Assembly: GCF_946481145.1 (NCBI RefSeq)
Contig: NZ_CAMLMJ010000016.1
Location: 34,704-98,703 of the forward strand
DNA: 64,000 bases
Origin: an uncultured Sediminibacterium sp.
GTDB taxonomy: Bacteria; Bacteroidota; Bacteroidia; Chitinophagales; Chitinophagaceae
Direction of reading: 5' to 3'
Part shown: positions 8,245 to 18,467 of the stretch, in pieces
How positions within the stretch are numbered: position 1 is the first letter of the stretch
Layout of the letters: each line of letters starts with the position of its first letter
Translations under genes and position numbers: made by a program
Notes under the pieces: model-generated
Databases searched by the model: none
What the model saw: the letters and a program-made list of their open reading frames with translations, nothing else
What the model was told of the DNA's origin: nothing

Positions 8245-8721
8245 CTAGGCTTCTATCAACTCCAATTCCTTGCCAGGTTCAAAAGTGGGAATTTCAATGG
8301 AATCGATGAGTTTTTCTTCCAACAGGGTGGCGTATGTTTCAAAATAGAGGATTACATGATCACGCTCGTTTCTTTTAAGCCACCTGAACCCACCTGGCAA
8401 TGCATTCAGCACCTCCCGGTCATCCAGGTATTCGAGGTGGTGAATATCAGTTGGCGTAAGACCTGTTTCCTGTAATTTTTTGAGTAATAAACTTACCGGC
8501 GCATTGGTTACCCCACAATAGTCTTCTGCGAGCTCAGTCCATTCTCCGATACCCGTTTGTGCATAAGTTAGGATTTCTTCTTTCGATAAATCTGTAATAA
8601 CCTGCAAAAGGTTGCCACAATTACAGGAGCCATGATTGCCCCATGCATAATGTGCGCCCTCACGTAAACGGTTTGCGGTGTTACGCAAGGCTTCAATCAA
8701 TGTTAAGTTGGGATTTGCCAT
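8245..8721 (-). CDS. Conserved hypothetical protein
   Basis: A 158-aa soluble, acidic protein that I do not recognise. There is no signal peptide or membrane helix. It has an N-terminal helical region (LIEALRNTANRLREGA), a short Cys motif (CNCGNL at about 33-38) and a later EDYCGV cysteine, so metal binding is possible but not shown. It is flanked by repeats and transcribed away from FAS1. Confidence 0.65.
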   Translation of the reverse strand: MANPNLTLIEALRNTANRLREGAHYAWGNHGSCNCGNLLQVITDLSKEEILTYAQTGIGEWTELAEDYCGVTNAPVSLLLKKLQETGLTPTDIHHLEYLDDREVLNALPGGFRWLKRNERDHVILYFETYATLLEEKLIDSIEIPTFEPGKELELIEA

Positions 8722-8969
8722 TTTTTATACTTTAAGGATATACCAATCTAATCGGTTTACTATTCCTGATTATATCAAAATACAATTTACGGATTTGATT
8801 TGTTGAAATTCTCAAAGCAGTTCCCGGCTTTTTTAATACTGTTTAAGCTGTAGGGGTGGTTCAATTCAATCTATTAAACGGCACTGTTAAAAAAACGAAA
8901 AAGAAAAAATTAATTGAACCCTTTTGTCTGCAGCACTGTATTGGTAGTATAAAAACTAAAACGACAAAT

Positions 8970-9482
8970 ATGAAAATGAAATTTTTCTCTCTGGCTTTCG
9001 CGTTAATGATGGGTGCATTTATTACCGTGTCTGCTCAAAAAACAGTTGTAGATGTAGCAGTAGGTTCTAAAGATCACAGCACATTAGTTGCCGCTGTTAA
9101 AGCCGCTGGTTTGGTTGAAACATTACAAGGTGCTGGTCCATTTACTGTATTCGCACCAGTAAATCAGGCTTTTAGTAAATTACCTGCAGGTACTGTAGAG
9201 AATTTATTGAAACCAGAAAACAAAGCACAACTCGCTAAAATACTCACTTACCATGTAGTTGCCGGTAACCTGGATGCTGCTGCAGTTGTAAAAGCTATAA
9301 CAGATGGCGGTGGAAAAGCGGTAGTGAAAACAGTTAGCGGCGGAACACTCACAGCATCAATCAGCAATGGCAAAGTAATCCTGACCGATGAAAATGGCGG
9401 TACTGCAACGGTTACTGCTACCGACCTGAAAGCTGGTAACGGTGTGATTCATGTGATTGATGGAGTAGTATTGCCGAAGTAA
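8970..9482 (+). CDS. Secreted fasciclin (FAS1) domain protein
   Basis: A 170-aa exported protein with a single FAS1 domain, a fold associated with cell-surface adhesion. The signal peptide MKMKFFSLAFALMMGAF ends at ITVSAQ. The domain follows (about 30-170), with GPFTVFAPVNQAFSKLP, ILTYHVVAGNL and the closing GVIHVIDGVVLPK. The ATG of the signal peptide was chosen over an upstream GTG that would add 38 non-hydrophobic residues. A strong terminator lies about 100 nt downstream. Confidence 0.92.
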   Translation: MKMKFFSLAFALMMGAFITVSAQKTVVDVAVGSKDHSTLVAAVKAAGLVETLQGAGPFTVFAPVNQAFSKLPAGTVENLLKPENKAQLAKILTYHVVAGNLDAAAVVKAITDGGGKAVVKTVSGGTLTASISNGKVILTDENGGTATVTATDLKAGNGVIHVIDGVVLPK

Positions 9483-9771
9483 GAAAAAGAATAAGAAATA
9501 AGAAATATGGAATAAGGAATAAGAAAGGATTTGTTTGAATGATGAAATTTTCCCCCAGAATCTCCGATTTCTCATGTGCATGAAAAAGCCTCCAAATGGA
9601 GGCTTTTTTAATATCGAATGATAAATGAATAATTCATAAAGAAATATTAGTAAAAACTACACCCTCACTTCCTTATTCCTTATTCCATATTCCATATTCC
9701 ATATTCCATATTCCATATTTCATATTTCATATTTCTTATTTCTTATTTCTTATTTCATATTCCTTATTCCT
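9483..9771. repeat. Paired heptad arrays (TTCCATA family) around a terminator
   Basis: The left arm (about 9484-9530) has words of the GAAATAA/GGAATAA type. The right arm (about 9671-9772) is one of the longest arrays in the window: some fourteen strict 7-bp words (TTCCTTA, TTCCATA, TTTCATA, TTTCTTA). The arms are complementary and enclose the FAS1 terminator. No gene is present. Confidence 0.8.
9583..9609 (+). terminator. Rho-independent terminator of the FAS1 gene
   Basis: Stem AAGCCTCC / GGAGGCTT with a 4-nt AAAT loop, preceded by A residues and followed by T residues, so it could work in both directions. Confidence 0.85.
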
Positions 9772-10146
<375 letters not shown>

Positions 10147-10515
10147 TTGGTCAAATTTTGAGGAGCAAGTTTAGGGGTTATAGGGCAAACCTGAGTTAGA
10201 CTTAGTTTAATATTAAAGGCAAACGCATCTTTTTTTTTGACTTTGGCAAAATCAATCTGGTCATATGTCTGCAAAAGATCAATTTGTATTGTATTCGAAA
10301 GTGTATTTATCTAGATGTCTTTGCCTTGGCTTGATATTGCAGTTTCGTATCTTCTTCGTTAAGTATTTATGTGTTACTAGTGTATAAACTCGGTATTTAT
10401 CTGAGTTCTCGGGGATTAATATATAGTTCAAATATACAATATTTTCTACATGTGCAACTGTGTCTTTTCTCAGTTACTTTAATAATCCTTATTCCATATT
10501 TTAAAAAAAAAATAT
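10147..10515. other. AT-rich spacer upstream of unknown lipoprotein
   Basis: The first 40 nt continue the pdhA-upstream homology. Beyond that the stretch is AT-rich and unlike its surroundings. A 40-codon plus-strand reading frame (10265-10387, starting MSAKDQFVLYSKVY) is present but too short to assert. A small remnant of TTCCATA-type words is at about 10485-10502. The promoter of the lipoprotein gene is presumably here. Confidence 0.5.
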
Positions 10516-11376
10516 ATGAAATTTTTAACCAATTTTACAAAAAACATTACAGTAGTATTAGCCCTTCTTTGTTTTATTTCCGGGTGTAAAAAAAGTGAAA
10601 CAGGAGGAGTGATATCAGTTTCATCAGATGAAAAAATTCGTTTGCAACAAATAAGTGTTAAAATAAAAGAGGCACAACTACAGGCAAAAGAATGGTATGA
10701 AAAAGCTATTCATAATATAAAGAGTGGTAAATATGATTATTTAAAACTTGTTAAAGTTCAACGATCAGATGATGGAGGTGTTGGCGGTAATGAAAGTTTG
10801 GTTACTGATACAGCTTTTGTTGGTTTGTTATATTCTACTATATATAATGGGTTAGAAAACTACGATTATTATGTTCATAGTATGGGTACAACAGCGTATA
10901 ATAGCTTTGTTGCTGAAGCGATGTCTGCAAATGCAGATATGAGTTCGTTATTTACAAGTTATGGGCAATTTGAAGATCCTTTTCTTGAAAATTCAGCAGC
11001 AGTTTTTGCAAATGCAGCCTTAGTCATGAATAACAATGCAGATTTTGCTAACTTAGATCCTGTATCTCAAAAAGCTGTTCTTGAAGAAAGTATCGGATTT
11101 TATTTTGAAAACGACCCGGTCTTATCTACTCCCCCTTCAGGCATACAAGTAAGTAGTATATTAAGTGACGTAACTTCATGCTTATGGGACGCCGTAGGAG
11201 GGTACTTAATAGGGAATGCTAGAATAATTAGAGATATAGTTGGTGCTATTAACGGATCGTCTATGGGATATGCATTTATTTATGCAATGGCAGGAAAAAT
11301 ACTAAAACAGACATTTGTAAACGCCGGGGGATGGTTTGGTATTGCAGCAGGCTTTGCTTGGTGTATGATTTTTTAA
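10516..11376 (+). CDS. Unknown lipoprotein with hydrophobic Gly-rich C-terminus
   Basis: A 286-aa protein that I do not recognise. The signal peptide ends in a lipobox, CFISGC with Cys24, followed by KKSE. The middle is polar and helical. The last ~65 residues hold two cysteines and Gly/Ala-rich hydrophobic stretches (GYAFIYAMAGKIL, GGWFGIAAGFAWCMIF), which could insert in a membrane. It is followed after 16 nt by a small membrane protein, and both lie in an AT-rich insert between duplicated pdhA and pruA ends. A toxin-like or bacteriocin-like role is conceivable but unproven. Confidence 0.7.
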   Translation: MKFLTNFTKNITVVLALLCFISGCKKSETGGVISVSSDEKIRLQQISVKIKEAQLQAKEWYEKAIHNIKSGKYDYLKLVKVQRSDDGGVGGNESLVTDTAFVGLLYSTIYNGLENYDYYVHSMGTTAYNSFVAEAMSANADMSSLFTSYGQFEDPFLENSAAVFANAALVMNNNADFANLDPVSQKAVLEESIGFYFENDPVLSTPPSGIQVSSILSDVTSCLWDAVGGYLIGNARIIRDIVGAINGSSMGYAFIYAMAGKILKQTFVNAGGWFGIAAGFAWCMIF

Positions 11377-11392
11377 ATAGTAATTCAATTTT

Positions 11393-11689
11393 ATGGATAA
11401 AATCAGAAGAGCTGTACAAGTCGCGCTAATTGTTATTTGTTTTGTTAGCTTAAAACGAACAGAGAATTTTTCCCTAAAGCTAACATTGTATATAGTATGT
11501 GTTTCATTATTGGTACAAGAATTTTTAAAAATATTTAATGCAGAAATGGATGAGAATGTGCAGTTGAAAGGTGATAAATATAAATATTTACGCTTATTCG
11601 GAATAGTAGTGGTCGAGTTATTAATATTATTAGGAGTATACTATTTATCTACATTGCTCATGTTCGAAAAAAATATTAGTAAACATTGA
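11393..11689 (+). CDS. Small two-helix membrane protein
   Basis: A 98-aa protein with two or three hydrophobic segments (about 8-20, 28-48 and 69-90) separated by a charged loop (NAEMDENVQLKGDKYKY). No family recognised. It is in tight tandem with the unknown lipoprotein and is followed by a strong terminator, so the two form an operon; an accessory or protective role for the lipoprotein is only a guess. Confidence 0.65.
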   Translation: MDKIRRAVQVALIVICFVSLKRTENFSLKLTLYIVCVSLLVQEFLKIFNAEMDENVQLKGDKYKYLRLFGIVVVELLILLGVYYLSTLLMFEKNISKH

Positions 11690-11787
11690 GAATTAGCGTA
11701 GTTAAGGAATCTAAATTGCATCTTTCAAGTGGATATAAATCCTGAGAAAAGAAGACAAGTACAGAATTTTTAGATCATGGCGGATAT

Positions 11788-11824
11788 AAAGAGGTTGTCT
11801 GAAATTTTAGACAACCTCTTTTTC
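11788..11824 (+). terminator. Rho-independent terminator
   Basis: A 12-13-bp perfect stem, GAGGTTGTCT pairing with AGACAACCTC, with an 8-nt loop and a T tract. It ends the lipoprotein/membrane-protein operon and could also serve pruA from the other side, since A residues precede it. Confidence 0.88.
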
Positions 11825-11890
11825 TTAGCAACCAGAATGAATAGAGGTTAAATGTTTTTTGTATTTTAATGTCTGTCGTTTTTTGCGTCA

Positions 11891-13522
11891 TTAAATCTCG
11901 CCTAAAAACGGATACTTGTAGTCCACTGGGGGATTGTAAGTTTCTTTGATGGTACGGGCACTTAACCAGCGATAAAGGTTCAGCATGCTGCCGGCTTTAT
12001 CATTGGTTCCAGAAGCTCTTGCTCCACCAAATGGTTGTTGACCAACTACCGCTCCGGTAGGTTTGTCGTTGATGTAGAAATTACCCGCTGCATTACGCAA
12101 TTTATTGGTAGCTAATTCAACCGCTGCTCTGTCTTGCGATAATACGGCTCCCGTTAAAGCATATGCAGAAGTGCTGTTAACCAAATCAAGCGTTTTTTCA
12201 AAATCCGCTGCTTTATAGGTATAGATGGTTAATACAGGTCCAAAAATTTCTTCGCACATTGTTCTGTATTTCGGATCGGTGGTTTCAATGATAGTAGGTT
12301 CAATAAAGTAACCTGCTTTCTTACTATAGTTACCGCCGGCTATAATTTTTGCCTTTTTATCTTTCTTAGCGCCATCGATATATTTAGTGATACTGTTGAA
12401 AGCTTTTTCATCAATTACCGCATTAATGAAATTGGTGAAATCTTCCACAGTTCCCATTTTCATGGTCTTTATTGTAGCAACCAGTTTTTGTTTTACTTCA
12501 GCAGCAATATTATCTGGCAGGTAAGCGCGTGAGGCGGCTGAACATTTTTGACCCTGATATTCAAAAGCTCCACGTGCCAAAGCAGTTACCACCGCATCTA
12601 CATCCGCACTTGAATGGGCTATTACAAAGTCTTTACCACCCGTTTCGCCAACAATACGGGGATAGGATTTGTATTTTGCAATATTCTCTCCTATAACCTT
12701 CCACATATTATTGAATACGCCTGTAGAACCAGTGAAATGTACACCAGCAAAATCGGCATGTCCAAAACAAACTTTACCAATGGTTGGTCCATCAACATAA
12801 ATCAGGTTAATAACACCATCTGGTAATCCTGCTTCTTTTAAAATGCGCATAAATAGTTGGGCAGAATAAATTTGCGTATTGGCTGGTTTCCAAACAACAA
12901 CGTTACCGCACATTGCGGCAGAAGTGGGTAGGTTACCGCCAATGGCTGTAAAATTAAATGGAGTAACAGCCAGTACAAATCCTTCTAAAGCGCGCCATTC
13001 CATGCGGTTGTGCATGCCAGGAGCAGAAATAGGCTGTTGTTTATAGATTTCACTTAAGAAATGCACATTAAAACGTAAAAAATCGATCAGTTCGCAAGTA
13101 CTATCAATCTCAGACTGGTAGGCGTTCTTGCTTTGTCCAAGCATAGTACTGGCATTCATAGTATAACGATACTTTGTAGCCAGCAGGTCTGCTGCTTTTA
13201 AGAAGATATGTGCCCTGTTCTCCCAACTCATAGCCGCCCATGCCTCTTTTGCTTTTAAAGCTGCATCAATTGCCTGATGTACATGTTTTTCTTCACCGGA
13301 ATGGAAATAACCAAGTGTATGTGCTATTTCATGAGGTGGGTGGATAGCAACTTTATTGCCTGTTTTAACTGACTTACCACCGATATACATCGGAATATCC
13401 AGTGACTTCTTTTTCAGATCGGCGATTGCTTTTTTAAGTGCCGCTTTTTCTGGTGTGCCGGGGGCATAACTGTTAACAGGCTCATTGGCCGGAATCGGGT
13501 AGGAGAAAGTACCAAAGCTCAT
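11891..13522 (-). CDS. pruA: L-glutamate gamma-semialdehyde dehydrogenase
   Basis: NAD-dependent aldehyde dehydrogenase (P5C dehydrogenase, 543 aa) for the last step of proline breakdown to glutamate. Visible features are the TPFNFTAIGGNLP and VVWKPAN cofactor region, VGETGGKDFV with the catalytic Glu, and the nucleophile in GQKCSAASRAY. The length fits the stand-alone enzyme; no proline dehydrogenase gene is adjacent. The last ~190 nt have a near-copy at 9772-9965, and the pattern of identity suggests that this 3' end took part in recombination. Confidence 0.95.
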   Translation of the reverse strand: MSFGTFSYPIPANEPVNSYAPGTPEKAALKKAIADLKKKSLDIPMYIGGKSVKTGNKVAIHPPHEIAHTLGYFHSGEEKHVHQAIDAALKAKEAWAAMSWENRAHIFLKAADLLATKYRYTMNASTMLGQSKNAYQSEIDSTCELIDFLRFNVHFLSEIYKQQPISAPGMHNRMEWRALEGFVLAVTPFNFTAIGGNLPTSAAMCGNVVVWKPANTQIYSAQLFMRILKEAGLPDGVINLIYVDGPTIGKVCFGHADFAGVHFTGSTGVFNNMWKVIGENIAKYKSYPRIVGETGGKDFVIAHSSADVDAVVTALARGAFEYQGQKCSAASRAYLPDNIAAEVKQKLVATIKTMKMGTVEDFTNFINAVIDEKAFNSITKYIDGAKKDKKAKIIAGGNYSKKAGYFIEPTIIETTDPKYRTMCEEIFGPVLTIYTYKAADFEKTLDLVNSTSAYALTGAVLSQDRAAVELATNKLRNAAGNFYINDKPTGAVVGQQPFGGARASGTNDKAGSMLNLYRWLSARTIKETYNPPVDYKYPFLGEI

Positions 13523-13826
13523 GTTTCAAGATTTTGAGGATGCAAGGTAGGAAATAAGAAATAAGGAATATGAAATAAGGAATAAGAAATGAAGAAATGG
13601 GTTAGTTGTTGGGTAAATTCAGGTGAGGAAGAATTGATATTCCATTGTTTTATAAGGTATTTATGGTTGCTGGATTCTTATGCCATCTGTCAGTAAGCTA
13701 TCCGGAAGCTATTAATGCAAATCAAGGGTTCAACCTAAATATGGGTAAAAAAATCCCGCCATTGGTCATCATTTATTATAGGGAAATCATATTAGTTCCG
13801 TAGTTTAAATCTCTAAAAATTACGCT
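13523..13826. other. Divergent spacer with single heptad array
   Basis: Spacer between pruA (minus) and a sulfurtransferase gene (plus). A heptad array of the GAAATAA/GGAATAA family occupies about 13549-13590, with no obvious complementary arm. The rest is probably promoter sequence for both genes; no gene is seen. Confidence 0.6.
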
Positions 13827-14699
13827 ATGCGTTACCCGCTGCTTTTTATTGCCATTCTGGTATCATCAGCCCTCTGTGCACAAACCAATCCCATTCTGGT
13901 TAATCCTAACTGGTTACAAGAGCATAAAGCGGATAAAAACATGGTGGTGCTGCAAACCAATTTCCTACGCCTCGATTTCGAAAGGGAACATATTCCGGGT
14001 GCCCGTTTTCTATGGCCCGACTGGCTGGCCGCGCATTCACCAGAGGGTAATTTTAATGTACCCGATCTGATATCGGCCAGGAAAATATTACAAACACTGG
14101 GTATCAACCAAAATTCACATATCATATTAGCCTACACGCGCACTGATCTTACGGTTACGGCACGAATGTTTTTAACACTGGAACAGTTGGGACTTTATGG
14201 CAAAGTGAGCCTGCTTGATGGCGGACTTGAAGAGTGGAAAAAAGCAGGCTTGCCACTGGAAATGGGGCCTTCGCCCACCGCAGGCAAAGGAAATATAGAA
14301 CCCAAATACCAACAACTGCTGGTTGATAAGAATTATGTACAGAAAGCATTGACAGGAACAGATAAAATGGTGGTAGATGCAAGACTAAAAAGATTCTATG
14401 ATGGAGATGTTACGGGTAATCCCCGCGACGGACATATCACCGGTGCCCTTAACCTGCCTTATCCCGACCTGCTAGACAGTACCATGAAATTTAAGCCGGT
14501 GCAGCAGTTGGCAAATTATTTTAATGCAGTAAACAAGGATAGGCAAAAAGAAATGATTGGTTATTGTTTTATCGGGCAAACTGCAAGTGTGGTTTATCTC
14601 GCAGGAAGAATCCTTGGGTATCCGATGAAAATATATGACGGTTCATTACAGGAGTGGAGCAGGTTGCCGGAGTTACCGATGGAGAAAACCAGTCAGTAA
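13827..14699 (+). CDS. Exported rhodanese-type sulfurtransferase
   Basis: A 290-aa two-domain rhodanese (thiosulfate or 3-mercaptopyruvate sulfurtransferase). A signal peptide (MRYPLLFIAILVSSALCAQ) sends it to the periplasm. The first, non-catalytic domain is at about 22-145 (HIPGARFLWPDW, LLDGGLEEW). The second, about 165-285, has the sulfur-carrying Cys247 in YCFIGQTAS. The CFIG loop is unlike the classic CRKG or CGSG loops, so the substrate cannot be assigned. Its 3' end overlaps the convergent membrane protein gene by 27 nt. Confidence 0.9.
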   Translation: MRYPLLFIAILVSSALCAQTNPILVNPNWLQEHKADKNMVVLQTNFLRLDFEREHIPGARFLWPDWLAAHSPEGNFNVPDLISARKILQTLGINQNSHIILAYTRTDLTVTARMFLTLEQLGLYGKVSLLDGGLEEWKKAGLPLEMGPSPTAGKGNIEPKYQQLLVDKNYVQKALTGTDKMVVDARLKRFYDGDVTGNPRDGHITGALNLPYPDLLDSTMKFKPVQQLANYFNAVNKDRQKEMIGYCFIGQTASVVYLAGRILGYPMKIYDGSLQEWSRLPELPMEKTSQ

Positions 14700-15425
14700 T
14701 TCAATGGCCCTTTCGGCTGCTTGAACAGCATCTTGAGGAACTGGAATCCGGATCTCTTCAAATGCAAAACCACCCTTTCTTAATTTCCATTCATACCTCA
14801 CTTCTAGCAAAAGGTCTGATTGGGTTTTAATGAACTTCGCTGCAGCAACACGCATGCCAGAAGTGTTTAAAGGATATATGGTTTGGTTAAAAGCTGCTGA
14901 TTCAGGTGTGATGATAATACGAACAGCATCGCCAATTTTGGGTAGTTTTGAAACCAGCGTTCGATATTTTATTAAGTAATAAATGACAGCAATCGGAAAG
15001 GAGAAGAATAAACTCATTTGAAAATTAACGGGTCTCGAAAAAATCAGGATGACACTTCCTACTATTATGATCAAACCCGATTCAAACAAAAGCCCCTTGG
15101 TTCTTCTGGCTTTTTCTGTGTTTAAGAAATGATTCCATTCAGTAGTATTGAGTTGCCAACTCACCGCATCTTCCGGTAAAACTGGGGATTGCGAAACCTG
15201 TATATGTTTTTGTTCAATTGCCGTTATTTCTGCTCTCTGCAAAAAACCACGGATAAAGGCCACAAGACAACTGATGCCAGTAAGCAACATAACAAGTCCG
15301 CCCAATAATACCAGTCCATCGGCAGAAATAACCACCATTATCGACATGGGAAGCAGTAGTATCGCCAAAAGGAGATAGATAATGCTTGTAATGCGTGAGG
15401 TTTGTTTAAAGCTTTGTTGATCCAT
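14673..15425 (-). CDS. Unknown four-helix membrane protein
   Basis: A 250-aa protein with two hydrophobic hairpins (about residues 12-62 and 122-155) and a C-terminal soluble domain (about 170-245) in beta/alpha pattern, a layout similar to YcxB-like proteins; that assignment is tentative. The last codons overlap the 3' end of the sulfurtransferase gene on the other strand. Confidence 0.65.
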   Translation of the reverse strand: MDQQSFKQTSRITSIIYLLLAILLLPMSIMVVISADGLVLLGGLVMLLTGISCLVAFIRGFLQRAEITAIEQKHIQVSQSPVLPEDAVSWQLNTTEWNHFLNTEKARRTKGLLFESGLIIIVGSVILIFSRPVNFQMSLFFSFPIAVIYYLIKYRTLVSKLPKIGDAVRIIITPESAAFNQTIYPLNTSGMRVAAAKFIKTQSDLLLEVRYEWKLRKGGFAFEEIRIPVPQDAVQAAERAIELLTGFLHR

Positions 15426-15429
15426 AATA

Positions 15430-15466
15430 AAAAGCCCTCTAAATATAAGTTATTCAGAGGGCTTTT
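15430..15466 (-). terminator. Rho-independent terminator of the M16 peptidase gene
   Basis: Perfect stem AAAAGCCCTCT (15430-15440) with AGAGGGCTTTT (15456-15466), followed by T residues on the minus strand. It lies about 20 nt beyond the stop of the peptidase gene and just upstream of the next minus-strand start. Confidence 0.85.
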
Positions 15467-15486
15467 CATAAATTCTAAAGGTGATA

Positions 15487-18288
15487 TTATTGCTGCTCTG
15501 GTAACATAACCAATTTCACCATATTGTTTTCATTGAAAAGGCGGTTGGCCAGTTCTTTTGTTTTTTCAACAGTGATTAGTTTGATTTTGTCGCCTGCTTT
15601 CAATATTTCGGTTGGATCAGTTCCGCGGAACACATGCTGCTCCAGGCGGAAGCGCCAGTAATTGTTTTCCTTCACATCGTTTTCCAGGCTGCGTGTTTGT
15701 TCCGCAACCACTTTTTCAATATTTACTTCAGGTACACCATTTGCCTTGGTATTTTTAATTTCTTCCATAACAAGACTAATGAGTTTATCTACATTTTCTG
15801 GTGCGCATCCGAATTGAATGCTGATGCTATAGGTTTTGATGGGTTCTTTGCTGAAACCACCATTCACCCCAACACCATACACACCTCCTGCATCTTCCCT
15901 CAATACTTCTCGTAACTTAATGCCCATAGCTTTCGTTAACTGCCCGAGTTGCACTTCATCCATGTCATTGATTTCATTTACTTCACCTGTAAAGAACAGG
16001 CGTACATTGGCTTTTGGTTCTTTCCCTTTGTAAATTGTTTTATTGATTACACCTTTAGGATAACGGATGCCAACATCTCTCCAGTTTTCTTTTTTTTCAG
16101 AAGAAGGCAGCGAAGCAATATATTTTTCAACCAATATTTTCATGCTGTCCAGGTTGAAGTTCCCTACAAATGTGAACACAAACTGACCACCATTGCTGAA
16201 GCGCTCTTTATAGATTTCAAAAGAACGATCAAGCTCCAACTGGCTGATACTTTCAACAGAGAAAGGCTTACGTCTGGGGTGGTAGTTCCCCATAATATAG
16301 TTCACGGAATCTGCAAATACTGAACCGGGATCTTTGTCTTTATTTGCCATTTGCACTTGCATCTGTTGTTTCAATACTTCAAACATATTAGCATCCTTAC
16401 GTGGCGCCACAAAGTATCCATGTAATATTTGCAAGGCAGTTTCCAGATCTTTTGTAGTGCTGCTGCCATTAAGTCCTTGCATATAGTTTGCAATAGATGG
16501 GGAAACAAAACAGTTCTTGCCAGCCATTTCTTTTTGGAAAGCCTGAAAATCAAAGTCTCCAATACCTCCCAACATAGCAACATTTGATGCGGTGGTAGCA
16601 TTGATAAAGTCTTTGTCTTCATATAATGAAGATCCACCCCAGCTTATAGCGGAGAACTGGATTTCATCGTTTTTGAAATTGGTTGGTTTTAAAACAACTC
16701 TGGCGCCATTAGATAAGGTCCACTCAGTAGTTTCAATAGCAGGATATTTTTTCTCACCAACAATTCTTCCTGCAACCGGGGCAACTGGTAGAATAGAGCC
16801 TGTTGTAACCTTATCTTCATAAGGGATTAATTTTCCAACCGGCTTATTTAATAAGGCTGTTACCTGTGCTGAAGTTAACATATCCGCTTTTTCTTTTTCA
16901 GGAGCGGTAATTACAACAGATCTGTTCTGATTGGTGATCCATTGTTTAATCAGCGCATTAACTTCTGATAACTGAATGGTAGGCAGGTATTTTTGGTGCA
17001 TTTCAAATTCCTTCTCAATACCTGGAATGGTTTCTCCTTTTAAATAGTTGCGAACATATTCCTGTAAGAGTTCAACCGACTTGGTTTTGTCGCGCTCATT
17101 GTACATGTTTTCCATTCTCGACATAGTAGATTTTACTGCACGGTCGAGTTCTGATTGTACAAAACCAAATTGTTTCACACGCTCATTTTCTTTCAAGAGT
17201 GCTTCAATAGAAGCTGAAATAGTCTTTGCTGTTTTTGCAACGGCAATCAGACTAAAAGCATCTTTGTCGCCAATAAATGATCCATAACTACTGCTGCCAA
17301 AAAGGAATGGCGCATCAGGTTTTTGGGCGATTTCATCCAATCGGCTACTCATCATCTGGTTGAATACGCCTCGTACAATACTGGCGCGGTAGTCTTTTTC
17401 AGTTTTCGCTTGTGGAATTTCAGGTCTTAAATAATAAACCTGAATTACGTTATAGGGTTGCTCAGGGTCTGTAAGAATAGATGTTCTTGTTTCAGGAAAG
17501 GAGGGGACGCCAAATTTTGTGCGTGGACGTGGTGTTTTTACTGCCGGTATTTTACCGAAATGTTCACGAATCATCTGTTCTGTCTCAGCAATATCAATAT
17601 CCCCAACCACAATCACTGCCTGTAAATCTGGGCGATACCAATCTTTATAGAATTTGGTAAGTTGACTATACGGTGATTTTTCAATACTCTGTTTGGTGCC
17701 GATTGGAATGCGTTTTGCATATTGTGAACCCTTCAGGAGAACAGGGAAAAATTTATCACGCATACGTGCATCAGCGCCACGGCCAAGTCGCCATTCTTCC
17801 ACAATAACACCTCTTTCCTTATCAATCTCAACCGGCTCAAAACTTACCTGATGTGCCCAGTCTTCCAGGATCTGCATGGCTTTTTTGAAAACCTGCATAC
17901 TGTCGGTGGGAACCTGCAGTTCGTAAACCGTTTCATCAAAACTGGTGTATGCATTCAGGTCGGCACCGAAGTTTACACCGCTTTTCTCCAGGAAATCAAC
18001 CAGTTCCTGTTTTTTGAAATTTTTGGTGCCATTAAAAGCCATATGTTCCACGAAATGTGCCAGACCTAATTGCTGGTCTGATTCAAGAATGGAACCTGCA
18101 TTTACCACCAGCCTGAGTTCGGCCCTGTTTTTAGGCTCTACATTCTTTCGCAGGTAGTAGGTAAGTCCATTACTTAATTTTCCAATTTTTACTTTGGGGT
18201 CAATGCCCAGTTTCTGGTCTGCTCCGGTTTGAGCATAAGTAAATGCTGCAACTAATAATAAGAGCAGGGTTTGTCTGATACGCAACAT
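15487..18288 (-). CDS. Exported M16 family zinc metallopeptidase (pitrilysin/insulinase type)
   Basis: A 933-aa two-half M16 peptidase with a signal peptide (first 20 residues, ending TYAQ). The inverted zinc motif HFVEH is at 78-82, with Glu158 at the spacing expected for the third ligand, so the N-terminal half is catalytic. The C-terminal half has the substrate-binding pattern (GGVYGVGVNGGF) and no zinc site. Such proteins degrade peptides in the periplasm. It has its own terminator and stands alone. Confidence 0.93.
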   Translation of the reverse strand: MLRIRQTLLLLLVAAFTYAQTGADQKLGIDPKVKIGKLSNGLTYYLRKNVEPKNRAELRLVVNAGSILESDQQLGLAHFVEHMAFNGTKNFKKQELVDFLEKSGVNFGADLNAYTSFDETVYELQVPTDSMQVFKKAMQILEDWAHQVSFEPVEIDKERGVIVEEWRLGRGADARMRDKFFPVLLKGSQYAKRIPIGTKQSIEKSPYSQLTKFYKDWYRPDLQAVIVVGDIDIAETEQMIREHFGKIPAVKTPRPRTKFGVPSFPETRTSILTDPEQPYNVIQVYYLRPEIPQAKTEKDYRASIVRGVFNQMMSSRLDEIAQKPDAPFLFGSSSYGSFIGDKDAFSLIAVAKTAKTISASIEALLKENERVKQFGFVQSELDRAVKSTMSRMENMYNERDKTKSVELLQEYVRNYLKGETIPGIEKEFEMHQKYLPTIQLSEVNALIKQWITNQNRSVVITAPEKEKADMLTSAQVTALLNKPVGKLIPYEDKVTTGSILPVAPVAGRIVGEKKYPAIETTEWTLSNGARVVLKPTNFKNDEIQFSAISWGGSSLYEDKDFINATTASNVAMLGGIGDFDFQAFQKEMAGKNCFVSPSIANYMQGLNGSSTTKDLETALQILHGYFVAPRKDANMFEVLKQQMQVQMANKDKDPGSVFADSVNYIMGNYHPRRKPFSVESISQLELDRSFEIYKERFSNGGQFVFTFVGNFNLDSMKILVEKYIASLPSSEKKENWRDVGIRYPKGVINKTIYKGKEPKANVRLFFTGEVNEINDMDEVQLGQLTKAMGIKLREVLREDAGGVYGVGVNGGFSKEPIKTYSISIQFGCAPENVDKLISLVMEEIKNTKANGVPEVNIEKVVAEQTRSLENDVKENNYWRFRLEQHVFRGTDPTEILKAGDKIKLITVEKTKELANRLFNENNMVKLVMLPEQQ

Positions 18289-18467
18289 GACAAGGTTTTA
18301 GAATGAAAGAAAAATAAACAGGGATAATGCCCTGTGGCATTTGTGCATTTATAGCTCCGCGAAAATCACGGATGGGGGTGTTATAAAGATACGAAAAAGA
18401 AGATTTATTGCCACAGAAAACACAGAATATCACTGAATTGACAGGTATTTTTTGTGGTGAAACTTTA

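Noticed and set aside
10371..10589. A 72-codon plus-strand frame overlapping the lipoprotein start
   Set aside because: AT-rich, hydrophobic by composition, and overlaps a better gene with a clear lipobox in another frame.
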